Notes: generated by a model not told the origin, from the letters alone. A stretch of 12,452 bases of DNA from Bacteroidota bacterium (GCA_030592465.1 JAUVJB010000072.1:1-12452), one strand, 5' to 3'; shown: positions 6,275 to 12,452, counted from the first letter of the stretch. Program-made: numbers and translations.

Positions 6275-7588
6275 TTACTGATCAAAGAAGAAGTCCTGTA
6301 ATTCGTGAATATCTTCAACAGTTAAGTTGCTGCTAAAATCAAACAAACTATCAATAGCTTTTTGTAATTCATCAACAGAGATATAATTATCTTGGTTTAA
6401 GTCAAGTTTTTTAAACTTAGCGGGTATTTGTTTATATTTTTTAGATGATTTGCTAGACGTTTGTTTATAATGATGTACATCATCGCGATTAATTGCATCG
6501 GGGTCGTAGAGTAAAGCAATTAGATGTGATTCAATTATTCTAATACCATTAGAACCAACAGCAATTGAGTTCGGAGGAGTATTGTCTTGTTTGTCTTCAT
6601 AGTTAGGTACTCCATCGTTGTCATCGTCTAAAGGGCAACCATTGAAATCAATTATAACTTTGCCGGGAGTATTTGGACATTCATCATTAAAGTCATCAAC
6701 ACCATCATGGTCAGCATCTTTTTTGTCTGTAACAGTAAATTTCAGGTTTTTAAATTTTTCAACTGCAACAATTTCACTTGCAGGAGAGAATAAGTCTAAT
6801 CTTAAAGAAACATATGAATATAAGAAAGCGTCATTTTTAAATAAACCAGAACCTTTTTTTACATTATCAATAAAATCTGTAAAAGAATAATGATAAGTAT
6901 TTCCCAAACGTAAGGTAACTCTGTCAGATACTGTGACATTAGCACCAATATCAATTGGAATAGCAAAACTCATTAAAGAATATTTACCATATCTGTACAA
7001 GTCAAGGTCTCTCAAATCTGTTTCGTATGTATAATCCCGTGAAGTTAAATGACCTGTATTATCTCTTATTGTGCCATCAGTATCGTAATTATAAGAATTT
7101 CCGTTTAAATTATTTATGTCTCCCTTTGGGCTAAACTGAATGGCTTCGACACCTAATGAGATAAAAGGAGATATTGGACGTTTTCGTTGAAGGAGATGAT
7201 TAAAATTATAAGTAAGACTTGCACCACCTGTAAAAATATCTGTTTCAAAATTCAAATTATCAGCAGGAGTTAGTGAGTATTGATTTCCTGTTAGTTTTCC
7301 AAAAGTTGCAAAAAAATCGAAATCGAAATATTTGTTAATATTTCTTGATATAGTTGCACTGGTGGCGAATCTGCCTTGAAAGGGATTTAAGTAATAGTTG
7401 TCATGTATATCGCCGAGGAAAGTAAAAGCACCACGCCCAATGGCAATAACAGGTTTGAAAGCGGAGTTAGGTAATTCTTCTTCTTCTTCATCTAAAAGTA
7501 AAGTTTCATAATCTTCATCTATTTGAGAGAAAAGATTATTTGAAAAAAATATTAGAATAAATATAATAAATATTTGCTTATGCTTCAT
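6275..7588 (-). CDS. Outer-membrane beta-barrel protein with thrombospondin type 3 repeats and C-terminal EF-hand
   Basis: A 437-residue exported protein. It has a signal peptide (1-21, ending NLFSQ), an acidic stretch (24-39) and a beta-barrel-like region of alternating strands (about 43-270). Two calcium-binding TSP3-type units follow: DADHDGVDDFNDECPNTPG (291-309) and DDDNDGVPNYEDKQDNTPP (321-339). The last 100 residues hold a canonical EF-hand loop, DLNQDNYISVDE (396-407; D396, N398, D400, Y402, E407), with a possible degenerate second hand after it. TSP3 repeats in such proteins usually lead to an OmpA peptidoglycan-binding domain, which is missing here. The role is probably a calcium-stabilised outer-membrane structural or anchoring protein; this is inference. 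It lies 46 bp after the SPOR gene on the same strand, with a hairpin between, so co-transcription is possible but uncertain. Confidence 0.75.
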   Translation of the reverse strand: MKHKQIFIIFILIFFSNNLFSQIDEDYETLLLDEEEEELPNSAFKPVIAIGRGAFTFLGDIHDNYYLNPFQGRFATSATISRNINKYFDFDFFATFGKLTGNQYSLTPADNLNFETDIFTGGASLTYNFNHLLQRKRPISPFISLGVEAIQFSPKGDINNLNGNSYNYDTDGTIRDNTGHLTSRDYTYETDLRDLDLYRYGKYSLMSFAIPIDIGANVTVSDRVTLRLGNTYHYSFTDFIDNVKKGSGLFKNDAFLYSYVSLRLDLFSPASEIVAVEKFKNLKFTVTDKKDADHDGVDDFNDECPNTPGKVIIDFNGCPLDDDNDGVPNYEDKQDNTPPNSIAVGSNGIRIIESHLIALLYDPDAINRDDVHHYKQTSSKSSKKYKQIPAKFKKLDLNQDNYISVDELQKAIDSLFDFSSNLTVEDIHELQDFFFDQ

Positions 7589-7601
7589 TTTACAAAAATA
7601 A

Positions 7602-7628
7602 TTAAAATGTTTTTTTTAAACATTTTAA
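7602..7628 (-). terminator. Hairpin between the SPOR and barrel genes
   Basis: A perfect 11-bp stem, TTAAAATGTTT (7602-7612) / AAACATTTTAA (7618-7628), with a 5-nt loop, starts 6 bp after the SPOR gene stop on the minus strand and is followed by TTATTTTTG. It is AT-only, so as a terminator it would be weak or partial, perhaps lowering expression of the downstream barrel gene. TATTTTTG (7593-7600) fits TAnnTTTG but is only 4 bp from the barrel-gene ATG and has no -33 partner. Confidence 0.35.
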
Positions 7629-7634
7629 AGAAAA

Positions 7635-8987
7635 TTATTGATACCATTTTTGATTAGCAATCATTAAAGCTTCTTGAACGGTAATTCTTTGTCCATTATT
7701 ATAAGCTGATACAAAAGCATCGTTTATTGGTGTATTGTTCCAAATATAAACCCTATAATTTCTTGCCTCTTTATATTGGTCAAATTCGCCAATTGTATAT
7801 TTATGCCAACCTTGATGTATTTCTGTTTGAATGTTGTCTGTTACATTAAATTTTTTAAAGTAATTTGATTTAACCAGTTTGTGTCCTGCAGCAATCTGTA
7901 CTCTATAACTAACACCTTGTTCGGGTGTTGGAACATTTGTTATTTGTGGCTCATGAGTAGTTTTTTGTTGTATAATTTTATTTTTAACAGGTTGTTTTTG
8001 TTCAACTTTAGTTGATTGTTGAGTCGTTGTTTTTTCTTCTTGTTTTTGTGCTATGAGCTCTGTTTTAGGTTGCTGTGTAACTTTTTCGGGTGTTACAGTT
8101 TTTGGCGGTGTTTTTTCAGCAATTAATTTTTCACTGTCAAATTTAGATACATCAATGTTTCTTTCGGCAATATCGATAACTTTAGTTCTTTCATTTTCAG
8201 CATATGAGAATGTGCCGGCAATTAAAAACGCTTGATCAGGAATACCATTTATTGGCACAAGTTTATAAGAAACTGTAAATTGTTGGTCCGGAGGCATATT
8301 CATCCACATAAATTTTACTATATGATTTTTAAAAGTAAAAATTGAGTTTTTACTTTTTATGCTTATTGCATTATATCCAATAGGAACTTGTTCCTGAATT
8401 TTGCCAAATTTATCAATATCTCCTTTGTTAATTAATAAATTGATAATAACCTCATTGTTTTCGCTGAGGAAAGGTTTTTGACGAATACAATCAATATTTT
8501 TTAAACTAACGTTTTGGTATTTATATGAGTTTTTTATTTCATAGTCTGAACCGGCCATAGCTCCACCTACAACCGTAATTGTAACAGGATCGAGTTCAAT
8601 ACCTGAAACAACGTTGTTTGCTATATATGAAAATTTTCCACCAAGTTTAAATTCTCCTTTTACGGTTGTACCTACTTGAATGGTGTAAGATATGATGATA
8701 TCTTTATCGAAAGGCAATTTCATCCATTGTAGTTTAACTTTTTGATCTTCAAAATGGAATTCACCATTTGCCGATTTTTTTTCTATTGCTGTAAAACCTA
8801 CCGGCAGTTCTTGTTGAAAGCGTGCAAATCCTTCAATATCACCTTTGTGTATAGTAATTTCAACTGTAAATTCTTTACCTGCCTCAACTTGGCTTGGAAT
8901 ACTGGGTGTTAAGGTAACATCACCATCACCAAAAAAGTTAAATGATGAAAACACTCCTATTAAAATTAAAATTATTAGTTTATACAT
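7635..8987 (-). CDS. Exported protein with duplicated beta domain and C-terminal SPOR-like domain
   Basis: A 450-residue protein with a hydrophobic export signal (1-19). Two homologous domains, about 23-140 and 162-280, are offset by 140 residues. Both keep KGDI-x2-F near the start (48-54 and 188-194), then a Q-x3-P-x-G motif, AI-x2-KS-x-N, then VK-x2-WM-x2-P-x-D before SY. A Pro/Gln/Lys/Thr-rich flexible linker follows (about 285-355). The C-terminal domain begins VSYRVQIAAG (359-368) and contains HKYTIGEFDQYKEARNYR (395-412), typical of SPOR domains, which bind denuded septal peptidoglycan glycans. The protein is probably periplasmic, reaching peptidoglycan through its C-terminus. The role of the duplicated domain is unknown; its pattern suggests an Ig-like beta sandwich. 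It sits between the S1 gene and the barrel gene on the same strand. Confidence 0.78.
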   Translation of the reverse strand: MYKLIILILIGVFSSFNFFGDGDVTLTPSIPSQVEAGKEFTVEITIHKGDIEGFARFQQELPVGFTAIEKKSANGEFHFEDQKVKLQWMKLPFDKDIIISYTIQVGTTVKGEFKLGGKFSYIANNVVSGIELDPVTITVVGGAMAGSDYEIKNSYKYQNVSLKNIDCIRQKPFLSENNEVIINLLINKGDIDKFGKIQEQVPIGYNAISIKSKNSIFTFKNHIVKFMWMNMPPDQQFTVSYKLVPINGIPDQAFLIAGTFSYAENERTKVIDIAERNIDVSKFDSEKLIAEKTPPKTVTPEKVTQQPKTELIAQKQEEKTTTQQSTKVEQKQPVKNKIIQQKTTHEPQITNVPTPEQGVSYRVQIAAGHKLVKSNYFKKFNVTDNIQTEIHQGWHKYTIGEFDQYKEARNYRVYIWNNTPINDAFVSAYNNGQRITVQEALMIANQKWYQ

Positions 8988-9043
8988 AATCGTATGATTT
9001 ATAAATTAACTATTTTAAAATGTTAAAATTAAATAAAATATAT

Positions 9044-9080
9044 AAAAAAACAAATTATTAATCACTAATACATAGTGATT
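9044..9080 (-). terminator. Possible terminator after the S1-domain gene
   Basis: On the minus strand, an 8-bp stem AATCACTA / TAGTGATT (9060-9067 and 9073-9080) with a 5-nt loop begins 26 bp after the stop at 9107. A run of seven T residues follows, but only after a 9-nt spacer, so it is a marginal terminator. It lies upstream of the SPOR gene. Confidence 0.35.
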
Positions 9081-9106
9081 TGTTATTGTAGAGCAATTTT
9101 TTGATA

Positions 9107-9937
9107 TTATTTAAGTTTTATTCCGGCTTTTTCAATGGAAATAAGTCTTTTTTTGTAAAGTGCCCCAATAATTTTTTTATATGTTTTTTTGCTGATCCCG
9201 AACATTTTGTAAATAATTTCCGGTGAACTTTTGTCTGTTACAGCAATAAATCCGTCATGTTTTTTTAAAATGTCGAGAATTTTATTTAAGGAATCGTCAA
9301 CTTTTTCATAGCCTTGTTTGTACAAATTAAGGTCTATTTTATTGTCTTCTCTTATTTTTTTTATATATCCTTTTATTTTTTGTCCGGTTTTTAATGTTTG
9401 AAACACTTCGTTTTTATAAAGCACTCCCCAGTGAGTGTTGTTTATTATGGCTTTATATCCAATATCTGTTTGGTTGCATATCAAGAGATTTACTTCTTGT
9501 CCTTCTTGGAAATTAACAGGTTGTTTGTCAAGAAATTTATCTAATTTTGATGAAGCAGCAATGCGTTCACTTTTTTCATCAAAATAAACGTAAACAATAT
9601 ATGATTTACCCTCTTCCATTTCTTGTTTTTGTTGATTAAAGGGTACTAATAAATCTTTTATTAAACCCCAGTCAAGAAAAGCTCCAAAAGAGCTAACAGC
9701 AACAACCTTTAATAAGGCAAAATCGCCAACCATTGCATAAGGTTTTTCAGTGGTAGCAATAATACGGTCTTCAGAATCGAGATAAACAAAAACTTCAACA
9801 AAATCGTCAATTTTATAATTTTCAGCAAGGTATTTTTTTGGCATTAATATTTCACCATAATTTTCCCCGTCAAGATAAACTCCAAAATCAACTTCTCTAT
9901 TTATCTTTAATTTGTTTGTTTTACCTATCTCTACCAT
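9107..9937 (-). CDS. S1-domain RNA-binding protein, CvfB/YitL family
   Basis: A 276-residue cytosolic protein with the CvfB/YitL layout: a first S1-like domain (about 4-60, REVDFGVYLDGENYGEILMP), a true S1 domain (about 66-130, VSSFGAFLDWGLIKDLLVPF), a third S1-like domain (about 145-205, with YIKKIREDNKIDLNL) and a C-terminal winged helix (about 215-276, VTDKSSPEIIYKMFGISKKT). The family binds RNA; in Staphylococcus CvfB affects virulence-gene expression, while the Bacteroidota role is not defined. The start is the ATG at 9937, giving MVEIGKTNKL. An in-frame ATG at 9976 would add 13 hydrophobic residues absent from the family pattern and running into intergenic repeat sequence. No TAnnTTTG box was found just upstream. 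Confidence 0.88.
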   Translation of the reverse strand: MVEIGKTNKLKINREVDFGVYLDGENYGEILMPKKYLAENYKIDDFVEVFVYLDSEDRIIATTEKPYAMVGDFALLKVVAVSSFGAFLDWGLIKDLLVPFNQQKQEMEEGKSYIVYVYFDEKSERIAASSKLDKFLDKQPVNFQEGQEVNLLICNQTDIGYKAIINNTHWGVLYKNEVFQTLKTGQKIKGYIKKIREDNKIDLNLYKQGYEKVDDSLNKILDILKKHDGFIAVTDKSSPEIIYKMFGISKKTYKKIIGALYKKRLISIEKAGIKLK

Positions 9938-10094
9938 ATAAATATAATTAAAAAGGCTAAAGGCTAAAAAATTCAAAGTATAAAGTAAAGAAAAAATATA
10001 TATAGAAAAAAATAATTTTGAAATACTTTTTACTTTAGCCTTGTAACTACTATCATATCAATTTAATTCTGAAACATCCTATTGTTTTATGGCT

Positions 10095-10112
10095 ATCAGT
10101 CAGCTGACTGAT
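10095..10112. repeat. Perfect 18-bp palindrome
   Basis: ATCAGTCAGCTGACTGAT is its own reverse complement with no spacer. It shares the central CAGCTG and the ATC...GAT ends with the CCGCCAGCTGGCGG-type palindrome at 12057. It could be a variant of that repeat family or a dimeric protein site about 160 bp before the S1 gene. Confidence 0.6.
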
Positions 10113-10119
10113 GGTTTTA

Positions 10120-10155
10120 TTGTTAAATTGTTAAATTGTTGTCGCAATATAACAA
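10120..10155. repeat. TTGTTAAA tandem repeat with hairpin
   Basis: The 8-bp unit TTGTTAAA occurs about 2.75 times (10120-10141). TTGTTAAATTG (10128-10138) pairs with CAATATAACAA (10145-10155) with one mismatch around a TTGTCG loop. Three AACCAT words follow (10159, 10167, 10183). Simple repeats of this type are common between genes in Bacteroidota. Confidence 0.5.
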
Positions 10156-10245
10156 TCTAACCATCCAACCATAACGCCATTTAACCATTATCATATCTAA
10201 AAACCATTCCATACAATTATGTTCCGAAATTAATTTGTCAAGATA

Positions 10246-11907
10246 CTACTTATAATCAAAACTACTGCCTCCTAAAAATTCTCTAATAATTGAAGTAGGA
10301 GGGATTTCTTTATCAGATATAGGAACAAAATAAGAGAAAAATTTTAAGAGACGGGCAGCTTCATCAAACTCAGGTTTGTCCGGCATAACTTCTTTCAGTA
10401 TTGGGTCTGCGAATTTTTTGAGCACTCCAAACTCATATACTAAAGCTGTATTAAACATAATATCAGCATTTTCCTGATATGGGAAAATATTTTTATCCTC
10501 TCCGGCTCTAACACTTTGCCAACGTTTTATTGTATCTAAAGCACTATAATGACGATAACGATGATCTCTAATAATTCGCCTAATTAAACGGTTGTCAGTA
10601 GTAGGTATTCTGTTATGCTCGTCTAAAGATGTTGAAGTTAAAGCAGAAACATAAATTTTATATGTGTTTTCGTCATTTATTAAAGGAATAAGTTTTGGAT
10701 TTAAGGCATGTATTCCTTCTGCAATAATAATATTTTCATTGTTGATTTTTAGTTTTGTACCATTGTAAAAACGCTTTCCTTTTTCAAATGAAAATTTTGG
10801 CAAATTAATTTCTTTACCGGCAAATAAGTCAATAATATCTTCATTAAATAATTTAATATCAAGTGACTCAAGTGCTTCGTAATCATATTCGCCGTTTTTG
10901 TCTTTTGGTGTTAATTCTCTGTTAACAAAATAGTTATCTAATGATATTGTGATTGGGTTTAGCCCAATAACTTTAAGTTGAATAGATAGACGTTTTGCAA
11001 AAGTTGTTTTCCCCGAAGATGAAGGTCCTGATATAAGTATTAATTTTATTTTACCCTTTCTACTGAAAATTTTATCAGCAATTTGTGCAACTTTTTTCTC
11101 ATGTAATGCTTCCGAAATTTTTATTAATTCGTTTGCATTACCGGTAAGAACCATCTCATTAATGCTCCCTACTGTCCCTACTTCTAAAATTTCACCCCAA
11201 TTCTTATACTCTTTGAAAATTTCAAACATTTTATTTTGCAATACTATTTCTTCTAATTCATCAGGATTCTTGATTCTCGGCACCATTAATAACATGCCCT
11301 CATAATATTTTACTATATCAAAAGTTTTTAAACATCCTGTTGACGGAACTAAATAGCCATAATAATAATCAATATTATTGTCTAAATAATAAATTGATGT
11401 ATATAATTGATAGCGAGTTTTAAACAGTTTTGATTTTTTGACAAAATTGTTTTTTTCAAACAAATCAATAGCGTCTGTTGTTAAAATTTCTTCACGACGA
11501 AAAGGAATATCTTTTGCAATTATATTTCGCATTTTATTGCCTATCTCAAAAACCATTTCATTTGTTAATTTGGTATTTAAGCCTTCAATCTCACAATAAT
11601 AACCTTTTGAAACAGAATGTTTTATTAAAAGATTGGCATAAGGATATAATTCTTTTACTGCTTTTTCTAATACAAACGATAACGACCTGACATACATTCT
11701 CATACCTTGAGGATGTGTTATATCAATAAATTTTATATTTTTGGGTTTGTAAATTCTGTAAGACAATTCTTTAAGTTTATTATTAACTATTGCACCAAGA
11801 ATTGGGTATCGTAATTTTATGTGTTGGGATGCAGCTATTTCTTTTAAACTTGTGCCAAATTTATATTCTTTTTTCGATGAGTTATTCTCACAAATTATAT
11901 TTATCAT
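10246..11907 (-). CDS. TGS-domain nucleoside kinase (uridine kinase-like)
   Basis: A 553-residue cytosolic protein of a composite family common in Bacteroidota and Firmicutes. An N-terminal TGS-like domain (about 1-62) is followed by a threonyl-tRNA synthetase second-additional-domain-like region (about 65-240; LEKAVKELYP, KHSVSKGYYCEI), then a uridine kinase/phosphoribulokinase domain (about 285-500). The kinase has a P-loop GPSSSGKTT (294-302), SLDNYF (322-327, catalytic-type Asp324), IIIAEGIHALN (393-403) and RLIRRIIRDHRYR (440-452). It presumably phosphorylates a nucleoside with ATP, but the substrate and the role of the tRNA-synthetase-like half are unknown. The zinc HxxxH of the editing domain is replaced (RSLSFVL, 74-80), so tRNA editing is unlikely. 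The ATG at 11907 puts the TGS domain at the very N-terminus and lies 20 bp from a good promoter. Confidence 0.9.
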   Translation of the reverse strand: MINIICENNSSKKEYKFGTSLKEIAASQHIKLRYPILGAIVNNKLKELSYRIYKPKNIKFIDITHPQGMRMYVRSLSFVLEKAVKELYPYANLLIKHSVSKGYYCEIEGLNTKLTNEMVFEIGNKMRNIIAKDIPFRREEILTTDAIDLFEKNNFVKKSKLFKTRYQLYTSIYYLDNNIDYYYGYLVPSTGCLKTFDIVKYYEGMLLMVPRIKNPDELEEIVLQNKMFEIFKEYKNWGEILEVGTVGSINEMVLTGNANELIKISEALHEKKVAQIADKIFSRKGKIKLILISGPSSSGKTTFAKRLSIQLKVIGLNPITISLDNYFVNRELTPKDKNGEYDYEALESLDIKLFNEDIIDLFAGKEINLPKFSFEKGKRFYNGTKLKINNENIIIAEGIHALNPKLIPLINDENTYKIYVSALTSTSLDEHNRIPTTDNRLIRRIIRDHRYRHYSALDTIKRWQSVRAGEDKNIFPYQENADIMFNTALVYEFGVLKKFADPILKEVMPDKPEFDEAARLLKFFSYFVPISDKEIPPTSIIREFLGGSSFDYK

Positions 11908-11926
11908 GTTATGTTTCTTTTTATTA

Positions 11927-11957
11927 CAAAAGTAAAATTAAATTTGATTTTTGCAAT
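11927..11957 (-). promoter_or_regulatory. Promoter of the nucleoside kinase gene
   Basis: On the minus strand, ATTG (11957-11954) is followed after exactly 19 bp by TACTTTTG (11934-11927). This fits the Bacteroidota sigma-factor consensus TTTG-N19-TAnnTTTG with one mismatch in the -33 element. The predicted transcript start is about 13 nt before the ATG at 11907, giving a short A-rich leader. It is the best-formed promoter in the window. Confidence 0.6.
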
Positions 11958-12010
11958 TATGTTAATTTACGATATTTTTTTGTTTTGAGAAAAGGAAATT
12001 TTTCAAATTT

Positions 12011-12030
12011 TGAATCCACTCCGAAAAGTC
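12011..12030 (+). repeat. Solo arm of the GAGTCCACTCCGAAAA element
   Basis: TGAATCCACTCCGAAAAGTC differs by one base from the reverse complement of 12348-12367, and its match extends past the 18-bp arm into GTC. It has no partner arm nearby in inverse orientation other than the one at 12351, so 12011-12368 could be a larger, interrupted element. Confidence 0.65.
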
Positions 12031-12056
12031 TATTTTTGCCACAAAGCCACAAAGAC

Positions 12057-12074
12057 ATCCGCCAGCTGGCGGAT
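12057..12074. repeat. Perfect 18-bp palindrome of the CCGCCAGCTGGCGG type
   Basis: ATCCGCCAGCTGGCGGAT is fully self-complementary and GC-rich against an AT-rich background. Related versions occur at 12376-12391 and, decayed, inside 5529-5548. Such CCGCCAGCTGGCGG words are, to my recollection, dispersed intergenic repeats in many Bacteroidota genomes. Confidence 0.75.
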
Positions 12075-12135
12075 TGGAAATAAACCCTTTATGACTTAGT
12101 ATTGTATCCTCACAAAAAATGATGGTAATTTAAGG

Positions 12136-12368
12136 TTGAGTCCACTCCGAAAATAGGTAGAACGTCATTGCGAACGCAGTGAAGCAATCTTAATCATTTG
12201 ACAATCTGTTACTTAACAAGATTGCTTCAGTCGTTCCCTGTGAAATAATTTTGCCTTGCAAAATTGCTTCGCCATTGTGAAATATGCTTTGCATTTCACT
12301 TGGTAAACATTTCACAGGGTAAATCTCTTTCGCAATGACGGCTTTTTGACTTTTCGGAGTGGACTCAA
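12136..12368. repeat. 233-bp nested palindromic element with perfect 18-bp terminal inverted repeats
   Basis: The outer arms TTGAGTCCACTCCGAAAA (12136-12153) and TTTTCGGAGTGGACTCAA (12351-12368) are perfect reverse complements. Inside, CGTCATTGCGAA (12163-12174) pairs with TTCGCAATGACG (12329-12340). Inside that are hairpin A, GAAGCAATCTT (12181-12191) / AAGATTGCTTC (12218-12228), and stem B, CCCTGTGAAAT (12236-12246) / ATTTCACAGGG (12309-12319). Stem B encloses hairpins AATTTTGC/GCAAAATT (12247-12265) and GTGAAAT-AT-GC/GCATTTCAC (12277-12299). All stems except the last are perfect. There is no ORF. It is MITE-like in form, and one strand could fold as a branched structure. Confidence 0.85.
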
Positions 12369-12375
12369 TGTTTAA

Positions 12376-12391
12376 ATCCGCCGGCTGGCGG
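12376..12391. repeat. Near-perfect CCGCC palindrome
   Basis: ATCCGCCGGCTGGCGG is a one-base variant of the 12057 palindrome (A to G in the centre), 7 bp after the right arm of the 233-bp element. Confidence 0.6.
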
Positions 12392-12392
12392 A

Positions 12393-12418
12393 CTGTCAGA
12401 GTGCGAAGCTCCTGACAG
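12393..12418. repeat. CTGTCAG/CTGACAG hairpin
   Basis: CTGTCAGAGT (12393-12402) pairs with GCTcCTGACAG (12408-12418) with one bulge, around a GCGAA loop. It resembles the CTGTCAGGGTCCGAAGACCC-type hairpins I recall as dispersed repeats in Bacteroidota, with the stem partly decayed. It abuts the CCGCC palindrome, as if repeats inserted next to one another. Confidence 0.55.
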
Positions 12419-12452
12419 AGTTTGATGTTTAGAGTTTAAATTATAAATTACC

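Larger units (their letters stand above)
9938..10245. other. 308-bp intergenic region with short repeats, no gene
   Basis: It lies between the nucleoside kinase and the S1 gene and has no credible ORF. It holds a 10-bp inverted repeat AAGGCTAAAG (9953-9962) / CTTTAGCCTT (10033-10042), with AAAGTA-like words between. It also holds an 18-bp palindrome (10095-10112) and a TTGTTAAA tandem with AACCAT repeats (10120-10188). No clear terminator for the kinase is visible next to its stop at 10246. Confidence 0.6.
11958..12452. other. Gene-free terminal region built of repeats
   Basis: No credible coding sequence exists from the kinase promoter to the window end. The open stretches are short, AT-rich or run through palindromes. 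It holds a lone repeat arm (12011-12030), an 8-bp tandem GCCACAAA (12038-12054), an 18-bp palindrome (12057-12074), a 233-bp nested palindromic element (12136-12368), a second CCGCC palindrome (12376-12391) and a CTGTCAG hairpin (12393-12418). This is an accumulation of mobile-looking repeats in one gap. Confidence 0.75.

Noticed and set aside
9938..9976. ATG at 9976 as start of the S1-domain gene
   Set aside because: The extra 13 residues are hydrophobic and not part of the CvfB/YitL pattern, which begins M(V/I)EIGK at the ATG at 9937.
6275..11907. The minus-strand run as one operon forming a novel system
   Set aside because: The kinase and S1 genes are separated by 308 bp of repeats, and the S1 and SPOR genes by 119 bp with a hairpin. 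The functions (salvage, RNA binding, envelope) do not form an evident pathway.
11790..12083. 97-codon plus-strand frame across the kinase gene start
   Set aside because: It overlaps the kinase coding region and promoter antisense, crosses the solo repeat arm and the 12057 palindrome, and its product resembles nothing.
12136..12368. Nested palindromes as a CRISPR array, tRNA cluster or replication origin
   Set aside because: There are no equal-length direct repeats with unique spacers, no tRNA arms or anticodon layout, and no DnaA-box cluster or dnaA-type neighbours.

Overview
The window is about 12.4 kb of low-GC chromosome that reads as a member of the Bacteroidota, probably an uncultivated Bacteroidales/Flavobacteriia-like lineage. 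The signs are a type IX secretion (T9SS) C-terminal sorting domain, a TGS-domain nucleoside kinase, a YitL/CvfB-type S1 protein, Yip1 and SPOR-domain proteins of Bacteroidota type, and promoters of the TTG-N19-TAnnTTTG class without Shine-Dalgarno sequences. No phage, CRISPR, integrase, transposase or tRNA/rRNA gene is visible. This is mostly ordinary core chromosome with several mobile-looking palindromic repeats between genes.

Layout. 1-1002 (+): 3' part of a cyclic 2,3-diphosphoglycerate synthetase-family nucleotide-binding protein, cut by the window edge and ended by a strong hairpin terminator. 1076-3544 (-): a large secreted phospholipase-D-superfamily protein with two OB-like domains, a fibronectin III domain, two HKD half-sites, a cadherin/Ig-like domain and a T9SS tail. 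3771-4700 (-): miaA. It is divergent, across a 118-bp promoter region, from 4819-5394 (+), a Yip1-family membrane protein with its own terminator, followed by smpB (5608-6057, +). From 6275 to 11907 all genes are on the minus strand. In transcription order they are a TGS/uridine-kinase-like nucleoside kinase, a YitL/CvfB-type S1 protein, a SPOR-domain envelope protein with a duplicated domain, and an outer-membrane beta-barrel protein with calcium-binding thrombospondin-3 repeats and a C-terminal EF-hand.

How the genes relate. MiaA (tRNA A37 modification) and SmpB (ribosome rescue) serve translation, and the S1 protein is probably RNA-binding. The SPOR protein and the EF-hand barrel are adjacent (46-bp gap) and may form an envelope unit. 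The PLD protein is probably a surface or secreted nuclease or phosphodiesterase. I see no operon that amounts to a new defence or biosynthetic system.

The least expected structure is intergenic. An 18-bp arm (TTGAGTCCACTCCGAAAA) recurs as inverted pairs at three loci: a 39-bp miniature (3687-3725), a 92-bp form (5492-5583) whose right arm lies 24 bp before the smpB start, and a 233-bp form (12136-12368). There is also a lone arm at 12011-12030. The longest copy is a set of nested palindromes, and its second layer contains the widespread GTCATTGCGA-type intergenic repeat. CCGCCAGCTGGCGG-type palindromes accompany the two larger copies.
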